In this document: in pieces, positions 25,359 through 37,136 of the stretch
Numbering within the stretch: position 1 is the stretch's first letter
How the letters are laid out: the number at the start of each line of letters is the position of its first letter
The notes under the pieces: model-generated
Databases searched by the model: none
The model's input: only the letters and a program-made list of their open reading frames with translations
What the model was told of the DNA's origin: nothing
Position numbers and translations under genes: made by a program
Assembly: GCA_002261195.1 (NCBI GenBank)
Contig: MVBO01000009.1
Span: forward strand, 240,380-299,455
DNA: 59,076 nucleotides
From: Bifiguratus adelaidae
Lineage: Eukaryota; Mucoromycota; Endogonomycetes; Endogonales
Reading direction: 5' to 3'

Positions 25359-26500
25359 ATGGCCTACAAAGTGCTAGCTACTCGCATACTCCCACCACAA
25401 GCCCAGCAGTACCTCACCTCCCTGGACATTGACCTGGACCAATGGGACCAAGACTGCACCATGCCTCGGGACGAGCTCTTGAAGCGGTGTCGAGGCGTGC
25501 ACGGTATCCTGTGTCTCTTGACCGACAAGATGGATCAAGCCGTTCTAGATGCAGCAGGTACGCCAAACCGTCACTCGGTACTGTACGATAAGCTCACCCA
25601 CTTCTCAGGTCCAGAGTGTCGAGTGATTTCGACCATGAGCGTTGGGTACGACCACATTGACGTCTCTAGCGTTCAAAAAGCGGGTATTGCCCTAGGATAC
25701 ACGCCCAATGTGTTGACGGATGCCACGGCGGATACGACCATCCTGTTGGCCCTCTGCGCGGCTCGACGCATCAAAGAGGTAACATCTCGCGCGCCATTTA
25801 TCATATACTCATGGTGGTCTAGTGCTTAAGGGCCGTGGAAGGCGAATGGCGTGAATGGCGACCGACATGGCTGTGTGGGACCCAATTCACGGGCAAAACA
25901 CTGGGTATCGTTGGATTAGGTCGAATAGGTGAAGCGGTCGTCCAGAGAATGCGAGCGTTTGGCATCCGTCGGGTCGTCTATGCCTCTCGATCAGCTAAGC
26001 CTGAACGTGATCAGCTACTAAGGGTAGAACGTGTCGAATTAGATGAATTATTGCGTGTGAGCGATGTCGTGGTGTGTACGGCTGCCTTGACGGAGGAGAC
26101 CAAAGACATGTTTGATCTGAACGCTTTCAAGCGCATGAAGCCATCCGCGGTAAGTCAAAGTTTTGCAACGTGCCAAAAGCCATGACTGACGAAGTGCATG
26201 CGCGCACACATACAGATCTTTGTCAATTCGTCGCGGGGTGGATTGGTCCAGCAGGATGATCTCGTTACGGCGCTCTCATCATCACCGCCCTTGATTGGGG
26301 CAGCCGGATTGGACGTCACCACACCCGAACCTCTACCTCCAACCCATCCTCTCTTGGCGCTCGATAATTGTGTGATCGTGCCTCACATTGGCTCTGCCAC
26401 TTATGAGACACGAGAGGAAATGGGCCGATTGGCGGTGGAAAATCTCTCACGAGGACTACAGGGACAAGCTCTTGTGCATTCAGTGTATGTCATGCCATGA
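25359..26500 (+). CDS. GRHPR: Glyoxylate/hydroxypyruvate reductase (D-2-hydroxyacid dehydrogenase)
   Basis: Four exons (25359-25557, 25609-25778, 25823-26149, 26216-26500) give 326 residues. It uses NAD(P)H to reduce glyoxylate or hydroxypyruvate. The sequence shows the substrate-domain part [12 protein letters not shown], the nucleotide-binding [12 protein letters not shown], the catalytic Arg region VNSSRGGLV, the Glu in [13 protein letters not shown] and the catalytic His in [15 protein letters not shown]. That set is the GRHPR-type branch of D-isomer 2-hydroxyacid dehydrogenases. No targeting peptide is obvious. It runs convergent with the EXORDIUM-like gene, the stops being about 20 bp apart. 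Confidence 0.93.
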
Positions 26501-26522
26501 ATCAAATATACAGTAGACACAT

Positions 26523-27503
26523 CTAAGCATGCATCTCGCATGTCTTGGTCATTGGGTTATAAACGGCTTGCAACAAGTAATTCTTGCCGGCCAAGCCAAA
26601 GTTGTAAGCTGCACCTTGTTCATCGCGGTGCACAAATTGGAACCAGTCGGCTGAGGAGACGTGCGGTGGGGCACACATGTCGCCAGCCTCTTCACCCTGG
26701 GCGCTTGTGGCATTGTTGGATTGTATGCGATAGGCATCACCCCAAGGATCCGTCAACAATTCTTGCAATTCATGAGCCATCATGTTGACGATGCTGTCGA
26801 GGGCGGGGTCGTTGTTGGGCGATTTGTCTCTGATAAGAGATGGAATACATTGCTGAGGGCATCGGTTGGGGTTGCCAATGAAGGCATACAATAGCTCCTC
26901 TGACCAGCTGTTGTAAGAGCACCAGGAAGTACAAAACCCAGATTGGTCTTCAACATCATCGGATGCAATGATGAAGTACAATCCATTCTTGTCAACATTG
27001 CCTTGTGAGATTTGACCGTGATTAATAGCTTGTTCGATTATGGCGATATGGGAGCTGTTGCCTTGTAGTGACTTTCCAGCCGAGAAATTGTCAATGACAG
27101 AAGGTTGCAAGTACAAGGGACCTGTCACGCTGTTTCCAGAGTTGGAACGGTATAGTTTTACTAGTGCGCAGAGTGAGTCATGTTGTAAAGGCAACCCATC
27201 CACTTACGGGTATCAAACCAGTTGGAGGAACCGATATTGTTGAAAAATGTCATGTAATCTTGAACATGATGCGTCTCGTTGGCAAGATCCCATGATCCAT
27301 AAAAGATGAGATAGACTAACAGGATCAAGAATCAGCAAGCAAGTCGTCGCTAAGCACAACCATGACCACTCACCATTAACAGGTCCTGTCACCACCTCTC
27401 CACCGAGGTAATCCAGCTGTGCATTTGAAGAAATAGCTCTCTTGGTCGGAGAAGCTAAAACAGACGTAATGTATGTTAGCAAGAAACCCGTCCACCAACG
27501 CAT
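26523..27503 (-). CDS. EXORDIUM-like (phosphate-induced protein 1) secreted protein
   Basis: Three exons starting at ATG 27503. The N-terminus MRWWTGFLLTYITSVLAS is a clear signal peptide. After intron 1 comes VYLIFYGSWDL, and after intron 2 KLYRSNSGNSVTGPLYL. The last exon has SSHIAIIEQAINHGQI, NGLYFIIASDDVEDQ, GFCTSW, AFIGNPNRCPQQC, MMAHELQELLTDPWG and ends near YLLQAVYNPMTKTCEMHA. This order matches the plant EXO/PHI-1 family: IWYG-type strand, GxY(L/F)x(L)xSxDV, GFCxxxC-like, VGNPxxQCPxQC, a HEL segment that replaces the plant TNP motif, and the C-terminal NYLLxxxYDP. In plants the family acts in the wall in growth and sugar signalling; the role in fungi is not known to me. It diverges from the GDP-mannose pyrophosphorylase gene. 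Confidence 0.85.
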
Positions 27504-28148
27504 AATGTGTTGAATGAGAGCAAGAAGAGCAAGAGAGAGCAAAGCAAGCCAACCCCTCTAATAATAGTGGGTTACACCAACAGCCCGCAAATGGACAAAG
27601 CCTCATCAATTTACAATGCCTGTACTGTAAGGGTGGCTATGCGATGGACAAGTGAATGCGGGCTATGGAGGATGTAGTCCAGTGTAGGAGAGGTTGGCAA
27701 GAAAAGTCAATTGATGGATGGCAAGGGACGATGGATCACAATGTGATGGTGGTCATTACTCGTCAACTCCTCCACTTATGCCTTGCACTAACTAATGGCG
27801 GATTGTCATCCACCTCTCTTGTCCTTTCCTCCATTTACGCCAAACGTATCAAACTGCATGTCCAACCAATCCCTCCGCCATTGCCTTGTTCCTCGTTCAT
27901 TGAATCATTGAATAAACCATAACCATAAAAGGTCATCTCACTTTATTGCAATGCCAAGAATGCCGACGCAGGCGAAACGCTGGGGGCCATTTGATTGGCT
28001 GGAACGACTTGGCTATTTTAGGCGTGTCGTCATTCATCTTAAACTTCTACCTGGGTTCCTCTCTGCTCCCTCTCTCTCTATCTCTCTTCCACTCTCTCCT
28101 CTCTTCTCTCTTCCTTCCTCCTACGGACGCATATACTCTCCTGTCATC
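27504..28148. promoter_or_regulatory. Divergent promoter region, EXORDIUM-like / GDP-mannose pyrophosphorylase
   Basis: This 645-bp region separates two divergent start codons. A CT-rich tract at about 28056-28122 immediately precedes the plus-strand ATG, typical of highly expressed fungal genes. No frame in it looks coding. Confidence 0.5.
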
Positions 28149-29430
28149 ATGAAGGCCTTAATTCTTGTTGGTGGTAAGTGTTTGGAACGGTGATGTCGAT
28201 CATGAGCAACGCACCGGTCACCATCTTAAGTATCATCAGTAGGCTGACATGGAACTAGGATTCGGTACACGCTTGAGACCTCTCACTTTGACGTTGCCTA
28301 AACCGCTGGTCGAATTTTGCAACAAGCCAATGATTTTGCATCAAATTGAAGCCTTGGCTCAGGTACGTCGGCATGGATGTTCGGGCGAGAATAAGCGCTC
28401 AGATTGCGTATAGGCTGGTGTCAAAGATATTGTTCTTGCTGTCAACTATCGCCCGGAAGTCATGGTTTCCATACTCCAGAAGTACGAGGCTCAATACGGT
28501 GTAAAGATTACTTTTTCGGTCGAGACGGAGCCTTTGGGCACGGCCGGACCTTTGGCCCTTGCGCGAGAGATTCTTGGAAAGGACGAGTCGCCCTTCTTTG
28601 TTCTCAATTCTGATGTTATTTGCGATTATCCTTTTGCCGAACTACGTGATTTCCATGCTGCTCATGGTGGTGAGGGCACTATTGTAGTCACCAAGGTGGA
28701 CGATCCTTCCAAGTACGGTGTGGTTGTCAATTACCCCAACCAGAGCGTAATTGAGCGCTTTGTCGAGAAGCCTGTCGAATTCATCTCCAACAAGATTAAC
28801 GCCGGTCTGTACATTTTCAGCCCTGGTATCCTGGACCGCATTGAGCTCAAACCCACGTCCATCGAAAAGGAAATATTCCCCGACATGGCCGCCGATAAGC
28901 AACTTCACACCTTTGATCTCGAAAACTTCTGGATGGACGTCGGTCAACCCAAAGACTACCTCACCGGTACCTGCCTCTACCTCTCTCACCTCACAAAACG
29001 TCAATCACCTATCTTGACAAGCCCCTCTATCGACTATGTTCACAAGGGCAATGTCATGATTGACCCCAGTGCCAAGATTGGCAAAGACTGTAAAATTGGA
29101 CCCAACGTCGTCGTTGGTCCCGGTGCCGTCATCGGCGACGGCGTGCGGCTGCAACGCTGTGTGATTATGGAGGGTGCCAAGGTTAAGGACTTTGCCTGGG
29201 TACAAAGCAGCATTGTCGGCTGGCACTCCACCGTAGGCAAATGGGTAAGTGAAACGAGACAAGAGATTGCGCAATGGATATTGACCTACGCCTCGTAGTC
29301 CCGCTTGGAAGGTGTGTCTGTGCTTGGTGATGACGTGACCATCAACGATGAAATCTATGTGAATGGAGGCAGCATTCTCCCTCACAAATCCATCTCTGCC
29401 AACATTACTGAACCTCAAATCATCATGTAA
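28149..29430 (+). CDS. MPG1: Mannose-1-phosphate guanylyltransferase (GDP-mannose pyrophosphorylase)
   Basis: Four exons (28149-28173, 28259-28362, about 28414-29244, 29299-29430) give 363 residues, the usual fungal length. It makes GDP-mannose from GTP and mannose-1-phosphate for glycosylation, GPI anchors and wall mannan. Visible landmarks are the nucleotide-binding loop ([14 protein letters not shown] then PKPLVEF), the NYRPEVM segment, [11 protein letters not shown], the sugar-binding VEKPVEF, and a C-terminal left-handed beta-helix of hexapeptide repeats from about residue 245 ([20 protein letters not shown]). It ends with EPQIIM. The first exon is only 25 nt. Confidence 0.96.
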
Positions 29431-29629
29431 TATGTGCTATTATTCCCCCATCATCATGTGCTATTTCAATATAACGTGTCATCTCCTTTGGTTAATCGAT
29501 GCATTCATGGACGTGCCTCACTATGCGTTGTCAGGAATAGAACGCCTTTTTGTCCTTTTGTTCCAAAGTACGAAATTTCTCTCGCCTGACATTCGTGCGC
29601 ATACACTCGACGTTGTCAACAGCAACAGC

Positions 29630-30718
29630 ATGACCATGCGTATCCAGGCTTCTCGACCGGGAGTCCGCACATTGACACGTGCTACCAAGACAAGAGCACT
29701 TGTTGGCCGACCGATCCGTTCCTTGCCCTTCCTTGCTCGATCTATTCACCGTTGCCGTCCACCTCGCTTCATTCCTGCACTTTATGCCTCACGCTTCCTC
29801 TCTCACCACCACTATTCCTCTGCACAAGCCTTCAATACTGTCAACTCGGACGAAATAGCCAAATTCTCTGCCAAGGCGGATGAATGGTGGGATCCCCATG
29901 GCGAGTTTGGCATGTTGCATCTCATGAATCCAGCGCGTATCGGGTATCTACGGCAACAGCTCGCTCCAACTCAAGACGATGATGCGTTTCCATTTCGTGG
30001 AATGCGTATATTGGATATCGGATGTGGAGGAGGCTTGTTGAGCGAGGTAAGTGACGATGAATGAGGGGTAGGCATCGATCGAGGGACTCATGACTGGTCT
30101 AGTCGTTGACGCGATTGGGTGCGGATGTCGTGGGTGCGGATGCATCCTACGATAACATTCAAATGGCCCGATGGCATGCTTCTCAAGATCCGTCCTTAGC
30201 CAATGGACCCGGAAGTCTCGATTATCGACACATGACGGCCGGTAAGTCTTGTACACTGCAAAAACCTAAGGCATTAAGCTCAAGTGACATTTATAGAGGA
30301 TCTCGTCAAGAATGGGGATACCTTTGACGCAGTATGTGCCCTCGAAATTCTTGAACACGTCTCTCATCCACGCGACTTTCTCCAACTCTGTACCCAACTC
30401 GTCTCTTCCACCTCGCCTGTCGGCAAACTTGTCCTCTCCACCATATCCCGAACATCCTTGTCTTATTTCCTCACTGTCTTTATGGCCGAACGAGTCTTAC
30501 GGATGGTCCATCAAGGCACGCACGATTGGTCCAAATATGTGACGAGTGACGAGTTGGCCGAAGGATTGACTTGGTTTGGGTGGCGTGTGGATGATACGCG
30601 CGCTTGCATGTATGATCCCCTGCGAGGACGGTGGCATGTGCCGACCTGGAGAGGTGCGGCGCCCAATGGCGTTCGTGGACTCGAAGTCAATTACTTCCTG
30701 ACGGCCAGTCGAGCCTAA
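29630..30718 (+). CDS. COQ3: Ubiquinone biosynthesis O-methyltransferase COQ3, mitochondrial
   Basis: Three exons (29630-30046, 30103-30241, 30297-30718) give 325 residues. The first ~60 residues are rich in Arg and Ser with few acids, a typical mitochondrial presequence. The body shows KFSAKADEWWDPHGEF, LHLMNPARIGYLR, SAM motif I LDIGCGGGLLSE, GADVVGADAS, and the COQ3 motif VCALEILEHVSHP, with VKYTSDEL-like text read here as KYVTSDELAEG. COQ3 methylates hydroxyl groups of the ring twice in ubiquinone synthesis on the inner-membrane matrix face. It is convergent with APC2; the stops are about 43 bp apart. Confidence 0.94.
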
Positions 30719-30760
30719 AGCGCGCGTGGGATGGGACGTAAAACATTGTACAGATAGACT

Positions 30761-33700
30761 CTATTTGCGGATATTGTACATGCCGTTCGACACCTCTAAA
30801 TGATCTTCTCGTACCATCATGTTTAAGAAGGCTTCCAATTGCTTCGGCGTGCGATTGTAATCCGGCGTGAAATCCGTCAGCATCTGATGCACGCCAGTCA
30901 AGGTTTGGGCTCCGAAGTTGGACAAGAAATTGCGAATAAAGGCCCAATAGATGCGCAATTCTTCAGCTTCCTGTTCGGCTGCCGACTGTAACGCAGATGA
31001 TGGTTCGGCCGTATCCTCGAGCATGGCATTCCCTGTTGAGCGATTGAAAGGCTGATTTAAAGCGCCTAATCTCTACCTACCTTTAGTCGCTGCGTCCTCG
31101 GCGCATTCGAGAAGGACAAAGGTGCCTGGCGAGGCCTGCTTGATGACCCCTTTGGAGATCCAGAGTGTGATGGCTCTGCGCACCGCGTCGGCGGATATAT
31201 CAAGCGATTCGGCTAGCTCAGCATCTTGCCACGTATCTGCAGGCGTGGTTGGTTCAAGAATACGTTGACGTCTATCCTACACTTGCCTTTCTCTTCAAAG
31301 AGCGTCACGATGGATGCCTGTACGGGTGATACACTCGCTTGCACGGTGCGGTCCTCTAATTCAATTGACACATTAACTGTACCGAGATGAGACTGCCATT
31401 CAAGGCGCCGGGCAGCCTTGAGGGTCTCGTACGATTTCTGATATTCTTTTTGCCATCTAGATATCGTTGTGTTAGCAAATATCATCAGTGCCGCCAACAC
31501 ACTTACTCGACAACCTTGTCGGGCAGACGCAATTGATCTTTACGGAAACTGGGCCAAAACAAGCGAGACAACACCAACGAATGCAAAGGCGCATCCGTCG
31601 GATAGTCCGTATCCGCATGAACGTAATTGTTGATGCGTTTCGAGTCAGCAATATCCTTGATCATGACTTCACAAGTATGAAAACTGTTTTCGCCAAATCG
31701 TAGTTTGAGCAGTTCGAGATTACGCACTTCATTGTCAGTATCGTAATTGGTAACGTGCAATAGGCGATCGGCCAATAAGAGCTGAAATTCCTTGATAAAG
31801 ACATCCTTGGTTTCATAAATGTTGACCAGCATGCTGATGATGTCTGCCGACCGCTTGCTGTTCATGCGGTAGTCTAAGTGAAAGGCGTTCAATACCATGG
31901 TTTGCGACGTGAAAGAGGGTCACTTACTGGGCCCGGCATCTACGGGTTCAGGCATCCAATTTTCGTCATCAAAGTCATCCAAATCATCCTCATCCAATAC
32001 GATCGGTTCTCCCGCCAAATCTTCAAGAAGGTCGTTGTTTTGATCATCTACCAGACTCGTCACAATGCATCGAATAGTGTCTTCCCGAGTTTTCAGATAG
32101 GCGCGAACGGGCTGTGTGACATGATCTAGCAAGACGCCCGTCGGTTCGAGTATGCGGAGAGCCTTGATGCAGGAAATGTATTGGGTGAGAATGTCTGATG
32201 TATTGGCACCCGGATGAAGAAGGCGTCGCTGAAGTCTGGATCGCGGTTGAGAGGTACGCACATCGGTGGGGGGGGGGGGGCTATACTCACGCGCTTCGCA
32301 GCGATTCTAAGAGTTGCTGCTTCTGATCGGTCATGAGAAGACATTGCTAACAAGCGTCAAAATCATTGCAACTGGCGGATAAGGAAAGCCTACCTTCAAA
32401 TCCTCGACTGCATTACTAGAATCTGGATACTCCACAATGATATCAAACAATTCCGCGATCCTAATCGACAGCGTTATAGTCGACATCAACACGAAAGTGC
32501 AAGCCATCATTACCTTAGATCCCCAAAGGTCTTATACAGGTGGTACTCTAATCGAACTTTCCATTGCTGATAGTTGGACAATTTTTGGACATCGGCTGCC
32601 AGTCAAAACGTCAATACTGCCACATCATTTTGAGGCACAACACCTACTGCCACCGTCTCGTTGCAATATCACAAGACTTAGCCAAGACAGCACCACGCAT
32701 TTGACCCACTTGAGTCCGGTCGCGAGTAATCGCTCGTCATACCTGTTTTCGCAAAACGCCCTTGTCCGCTCACTGATTTTCTGATATAGAATCTCGGTGA
32801 AAAAGTTTTCTGTACGGGCAATCAAGCCGAGATTTTTCATCTTGGAGCAAACGTCCACAAATGTACCGAGCTCGTTCTCTAGCTCCTCAGCCGATCCTTG
32901 TGTTTCTGTACCGTCATTGCCGAAATCAAGAATATCTTGAACATCCCACATGTCCAATTCATCTGTTGGTTCTGCTTGGCTAATGATTGAATTGTCCACA
33001 CATGTCGGTATCGTTGAGCTGTCCGAGGGTATGAAGATATCCATCATAACTTCGTCGTCGCTGCTGGTGGGCAATGGATACGGTACACGCACAACGTCCA
33101 TAAAAGGATTTGGAAGGGATGGCGAACAAAGTGCCAAAGGCGATTTACCGGCATGAATGTAGGTGCGGAATAGGATTTCGAATTGCGAAAAGTTGTGGGA
33201 AAAGTATTCGGTAGTGCAAGAATAGAATGCTGGAGAGAGCGAAGCATAGAGATGTGCACGGTACTGTCGTATATGTGGATCCATCTCTTGCTCACTGGTC
33301 GGTACGAAGTTAAATGTGTTCGAGGGTGAAAATATCGGTGACATACCTGACTTTGACAAGTTCGAAGATGTTGAGCAAGGCGGTAAAATCCCCGTGTAGT
33401 AGGCTGATCACTTGCTCATAGTTGGAAGCCCGGTTAACGGTACTCTGTCAGGGTTTTGCGTCGTTTTAGGAGGGGTCTAGGTTAAGATCATAATGAACCT
33501 TGCCTGTTGTGAATCCAAAAGAGGGTCAATTTGCTCGGCAAACAATCGTTTGAGCCGACCTATGGCCTGATCTTGATAAAAGATCTCGGCGTCAGTGGAT
33601 TGAGACGCATCAAAGCATTTGTGACCTACTTGTGATCAATTCTAGTGCATGCTTTGGAATACCAGCTTGCTTGAGGACAGAGTAGTCACTAGCGAGCTTC

Positions 33701-33923
33701 TTATGCCGACCTAGACGACAGGAATGAGAATATGTGCGCAGTTTCTCCGCTCTGAGCCTACTTTTTGCCCCATGACCGGTCTCTCCATTGTCTTTCAGCT
33801 CCAACTCGACGAGTTGCGTAAACGCGTTCCAAGTCTGCGTTCATGCAGTCAGCATACACAGTTCTCGGTAGTCTTCAAATGCCCCACCTGTACGTGTTGT
33901 TGAGCTACCGAAACACTTGTCAT
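30761..33923 (-). CDS. APC2: Anaphase-promoting complex subunit 2 (cullin-like)
   Basis: A multi-exon gene starting at ATG 33923 (MTSVSVAQQHVQ) and ending at 30761. The cullin-homology part near 31510-31900 reads MLVNIYETKDVFIKEFQLLLADRLL, given here as the motifs YETKDVFIKEFQ and LADRLL, then LKLRFGENSFHTCEVMIKDI and SRLFWPSFRKD. The C-terminal winged-helix domain covers about 31200-30761 (LTGVHQMLTDF, LEAFLNMMVREDHLEVSNGMYNIRK). These are features of Apc2, the catalytic-core cullin that binds Apc11 and drives ubiquitylation of cyclin B and securin. At least nine short introns are present; one contains a 13-G run (plus strand 32268-32280) just after its GTGAGT donor. Confidence 0.92.
32268..32280. 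repeat. G13 homopolymer inside an APC2 intron
   Basis: Thirteen consecutive G on the plus strand. It lies inside an APC2 intron, close to its GTGAGT donor, and so does not touch the reading frame. Its length is likely unstable in sequencing. Confidence 0.8.
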
Positions 33924-34179
33924 GTCTCACTTTATCTGGTGCATTTCCAATGACAAACCGCAGAGGGGCGATCCACGACGCGTTCACTGCTCAATTAATT
34001 TCCTGCCATTGTTCTCTAGCATCCTTGATATCTAAAGCTACAATCTCTCGTAATGGCCAACGATCGCGCGTGAGCACTCATTGCAAGCTTTCTTTTATGC
34101 TGAAAAGACCACCTTACTTTTTGCTACCTAGAGCCGCAGAGGCATACAACGCGCAATGTATTAGAGTACAAGGGGGACT

Positions 34180-34896
34180 CTACATCGAGTACTCAGTGAT
34201 CACAGTTTCCCCGCCACGATTGCGGTATCCCCGTGAGATTGCCAACAACTTCCCATCCAACCCAGCACAAAGAGCTGCAATCAGGACATTGTCTACACCT
34301 TCGGCGATGTCTAGGTAATAAGGGTTGTTGCCCGGAACCAGCGAGTGGCCGGGTCTCTGACGCGCAATTGGGATGGCTTGAGGGTAGCCTGGGCCGATCC
34401 TTTCTCGTTGGATTTTGTTGGGAATATGCGAAATTATAGCCTGCCGATCACGGTAATTGCCCTCAATGAGTATTTCGTAATCTTCGCCGTCTACGGTCGT
34501 TGCCTTGACCTTCGCGGACAATTGATCAAACCGGACGCTTTCAAGCTCGGCCTCACACAGCACACGCGATTTCCGATTGTCACCATAAAAGATCTTATAC
34601 TGTTTGCTCTTTCCATCTTGCGGTTCAATAAATGCTACACCCTTTCCAGTGACATCAAAAAGATAGCGGAGACAGTTGAGTGTTGCGTAGCGCGTTTTCA
34701 TGGTAAAGTAGACACCTCCTGAGTTGGCATCTTTGATTTCCAGTTCCTCACTGAACCCATCTGGCATACGCAATGTGAGGGGTCGCGGCAACGCATACCT
34801 TGGCTCCGTGACCACAAATTGTACTCCTTGAGGAATATCGAACGAGTACGGCTTGGTGGCAGGTTTATTGAGCGCCTTATTGAACGTCTTGAGCAT
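34180..34896 (-). CDS. LURP-one/tubby-C-terminal-like domain protein
   Basis: A single-exon gene of 238 residues starting at ATG 34896 (MLKTFNKALNKPATKPYSF). The frame is open upstream to 35007 but has no ATG there, and a TATA box lies in that stretch. The body is a run of beta strands around a central hydrophobic helix, as in LOR/scramblase-like tubby folds: LTLRMPDGFSEELEIKDANS, LRYLFDVTGKGVAFIEP, KQYKIFYGDN, VDGEDYEILIEGNYRDRQA and a final hydrophobic helix VDNVLIAALCAGLDG. Members bind membrane phospholipid or have unknown roles. No membrane segment is seen. The gene precedes APC2 on the same strand, about 260 bp away. Confidence 0.75.
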   Translation of the reverse strand: MLKTFNKALNKPATKPYSFDIPQGVQFVVTEPRYALPRPLTLRMPDGFSEELEIKDANSGGVYFTMKTRYATLNCLRYLFDVTGKGVAFIEPQDGKSKQYKIFYGDNRKSRVLCEAELESVRFDQLSAKVKATTVDGEDYEILIEGNYRDRQAIISHIPNKIQRERIGPGYPQAIPIARQRPGHSLVPGNNPYYLDIAEGVDNVLIAALCAGLDGKLLAISRGYRNRGGETVITEYSM

Positions 34897-34938
34897 CTTT
34901 TGTGTCCCAAATGAATCGTTATTTGACCTCGTCGTCCT

Positions 34939-34946
34939 CTTTATAT
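34939..34946 (-). promoter_or_regulatory. TATA box of the LURP-one-like gene
   Basis: ATATAAAG on the minus strand about 45 nt before ATG 34896. Its position excludes a start upstream in the same open frame. Confidence 0.5.
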
Positions 34947-34949
34947 CGT

Positions 34950-37136
34950 GTGGACACCCTCGCACAAGGAGGCTTAGCACCCAAAGGAGGACAAAGGGAA
35001 CCAGCAAGCGTCATCCTGGTGTGCATGATCGAAAACGGACAGTCATGGTTACACGGTAGGAAGCCAAGCCGGTAGTTTGAGCGATCCTGGGCGAGGCTGA
35101 ATCTGGTCATGGAATGCGTGGCTTCGGCGTTTAACGGAGCAATTCCCTGCCAAGCCAATGGAGCCTTGTTCCTGAAAATGAGCTCACGGGTTGACCTTGG
35201 TAACTGTATTTGACCGGAGGCAATGCGTACCTCGGGTGTCATCTTGTATCTTTACACAATGTATGTAATCAAGCTGCTCTTGGCAACCTAAGCTTGTAGT
35301 ATGTCACTGTTGTCAAGAAACCACCCTGAACTGAGACTGGCTTCAGAAGACGCACCCGAGCTTGTTGCTTAATTGGTATACATAGGCGAGTCCAAGCTCG
35401 TGACCTTTGCCTGCTGCTTTGCCAAAGCTCTCGGAGCTTGAGTAAGGAAGTAGACATTCAGTTAGCGTAAATGACAGCTGTATCTTCTCCATAACGAGAA
35501 GGCAAACCATCGAATGAATAATGATAAAGGTTCCAAACATTCAAGGGAAATGGGAGCGGATTGTTTGGAACTACAACAATTCTTCTTTTTCCCCCCCCCC
35601 TCCTTTCGTTGACCAGGAGAGCGTCCTCTAAATTGCCCACACCTACAATCACATCCATCCCTCCCTTCATCCAATCGGTCTCATCGGCTTGTTCTTTGTT
35701 CCCATGACATGTCAACACGTCAGCGAAGCTAAAGAGTGTGCCTCATACAAACACCTGGCGGCTGACGTGGAGAAGGCGGAAGACACCAAGGGTATCATAC
35801 GTTCGCCAAGAAGAAGGTGCCTTCACCAGTGAGTTCAGAAGCTATGACTCCTGCTAAAAACGCCGACGCAAAATGAAGACGTTGAAAGGGTAGATGGAAA
35901 GAATCCTTATGGCAGAAGAAGCAACTGCAGACAAGAGAAGCCCAGGGGACAACCGATTCTGCAAGGCCCAATCGCATAACGAAGGAAGTTCGTGCGCTGA
36001 CATTTCGGTTATCCATATGGAAATAGACTTGGAGTTTGTTCTCTCCCACTGGTTTTCAATCACGGATGATCTCTACAATGACCGCATCGATCTTCATCTT
36101 CTTTACGCTCAGCAAGGTAACCACAATCCTCAATGGAATATCTCCGCCCCAACGTCCTATTGACGGATTCCAAAAAAACAGACGACGCAAAAGTAAGGAT
36201 TGTGGCAGTTAGGGTGGATATGCTCTTCTAGGGACCCCAGCAATGTGGGCTGCTGAGATGGCGATATGCTGCGCACATATTGTATGAGTTCTGCGAAGAG
36301 ACGTCAGCTTCACGTGGTACCGAGCAGGAATCTTTCCATGCCCGACGTTGACCTAAGGATGAGATACACACGCGTCCCTCAAATACTGAAGAACATACCT
36401 TGGATAACTGTCCGAGCAACTTGCATTCGGTGATGACAACAAGGCATTCTGGCACAACAAAGAGTTAACAATGCCTACAAGGAGCCATGTCGTTGATGGA
36501 GGAAGTTCTCGGGATAGCGGGAAGACGAAATATCGGTTCAGAAAGGCGGCACTGCCTCGGTATCCCTTCGGACCTCCTTCCATATCTCCGCCGCAGATCA
36601 TCTTCTAACAAATGCGGACCTTGGAATCCGTCCAGGCGTAAGGACCGCTCAGATGATTCGAAAGCGTCGCGCAGAGTTGCAATCTACCGCATACTCCGGG
36701 AGATGATAGTACCCAGCCCTAAGAAGAGGTGCAGTCCACGAGCTTCACATTACCAACGACGACCCGAAAACAACCGCAGAGATTTGGTCATCTTTAGTTC
36801 TGGCAACGTCCAAGGCGAGAGCTACGGGCCAAACACATCCTTATCACCACTGAGGAGGACAGTCAAACCAATGTCTTTCTTGCGGACATATACAAAGCAC
36901 TGAAGTGTTCGCTGCAGGTCATGTCAAGCCAGTTTTGCTGGAAAGGGATGAACAATACTTCCTAGCCAGCCCATGGCCGCATAGGATACTCGAGTTCACC
37001 TTGTGCACCTTGTAGTAATGCCTGCGAAATAAATGGGTGAACGTTGATCCGAAATGTACGCTGGAACAAGGATTACCCGAAGGGTAAGCGTTTTTGCTTC
37101 AAGTGTGCGAAAACGATCAAGGATGCTTTCTTTGTC
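34950..37136. other. Gene-poor region, possibly holding a decayed gene
   Basis: About 2.2 kb without a gene I can support. It contains a C tract near 35590. From about 36080 to 37030 all six frames carry medium-length open stretches with protein-like composition but no recognisable motif, and no set of GT-AG introns joined them convincingly. It may be a decayed gene or merely spacer plus promoter of the transporter at 37137. Confidence 0.35.

Noticed and set aside
34897-35007. An apparent hydrophobic signal sequence in front of the LURP-one-like protein
   Set aside because: The stretch has no ATG and contains the probable TATA box, so it is promoter.
35458-35718. A minus-strand frame with a WNLYHY...GLPS stretch recalling transposase wording
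   Set aside because: The likeness is limited to a few residues, with no catalytic triad, ends or repeats around it.
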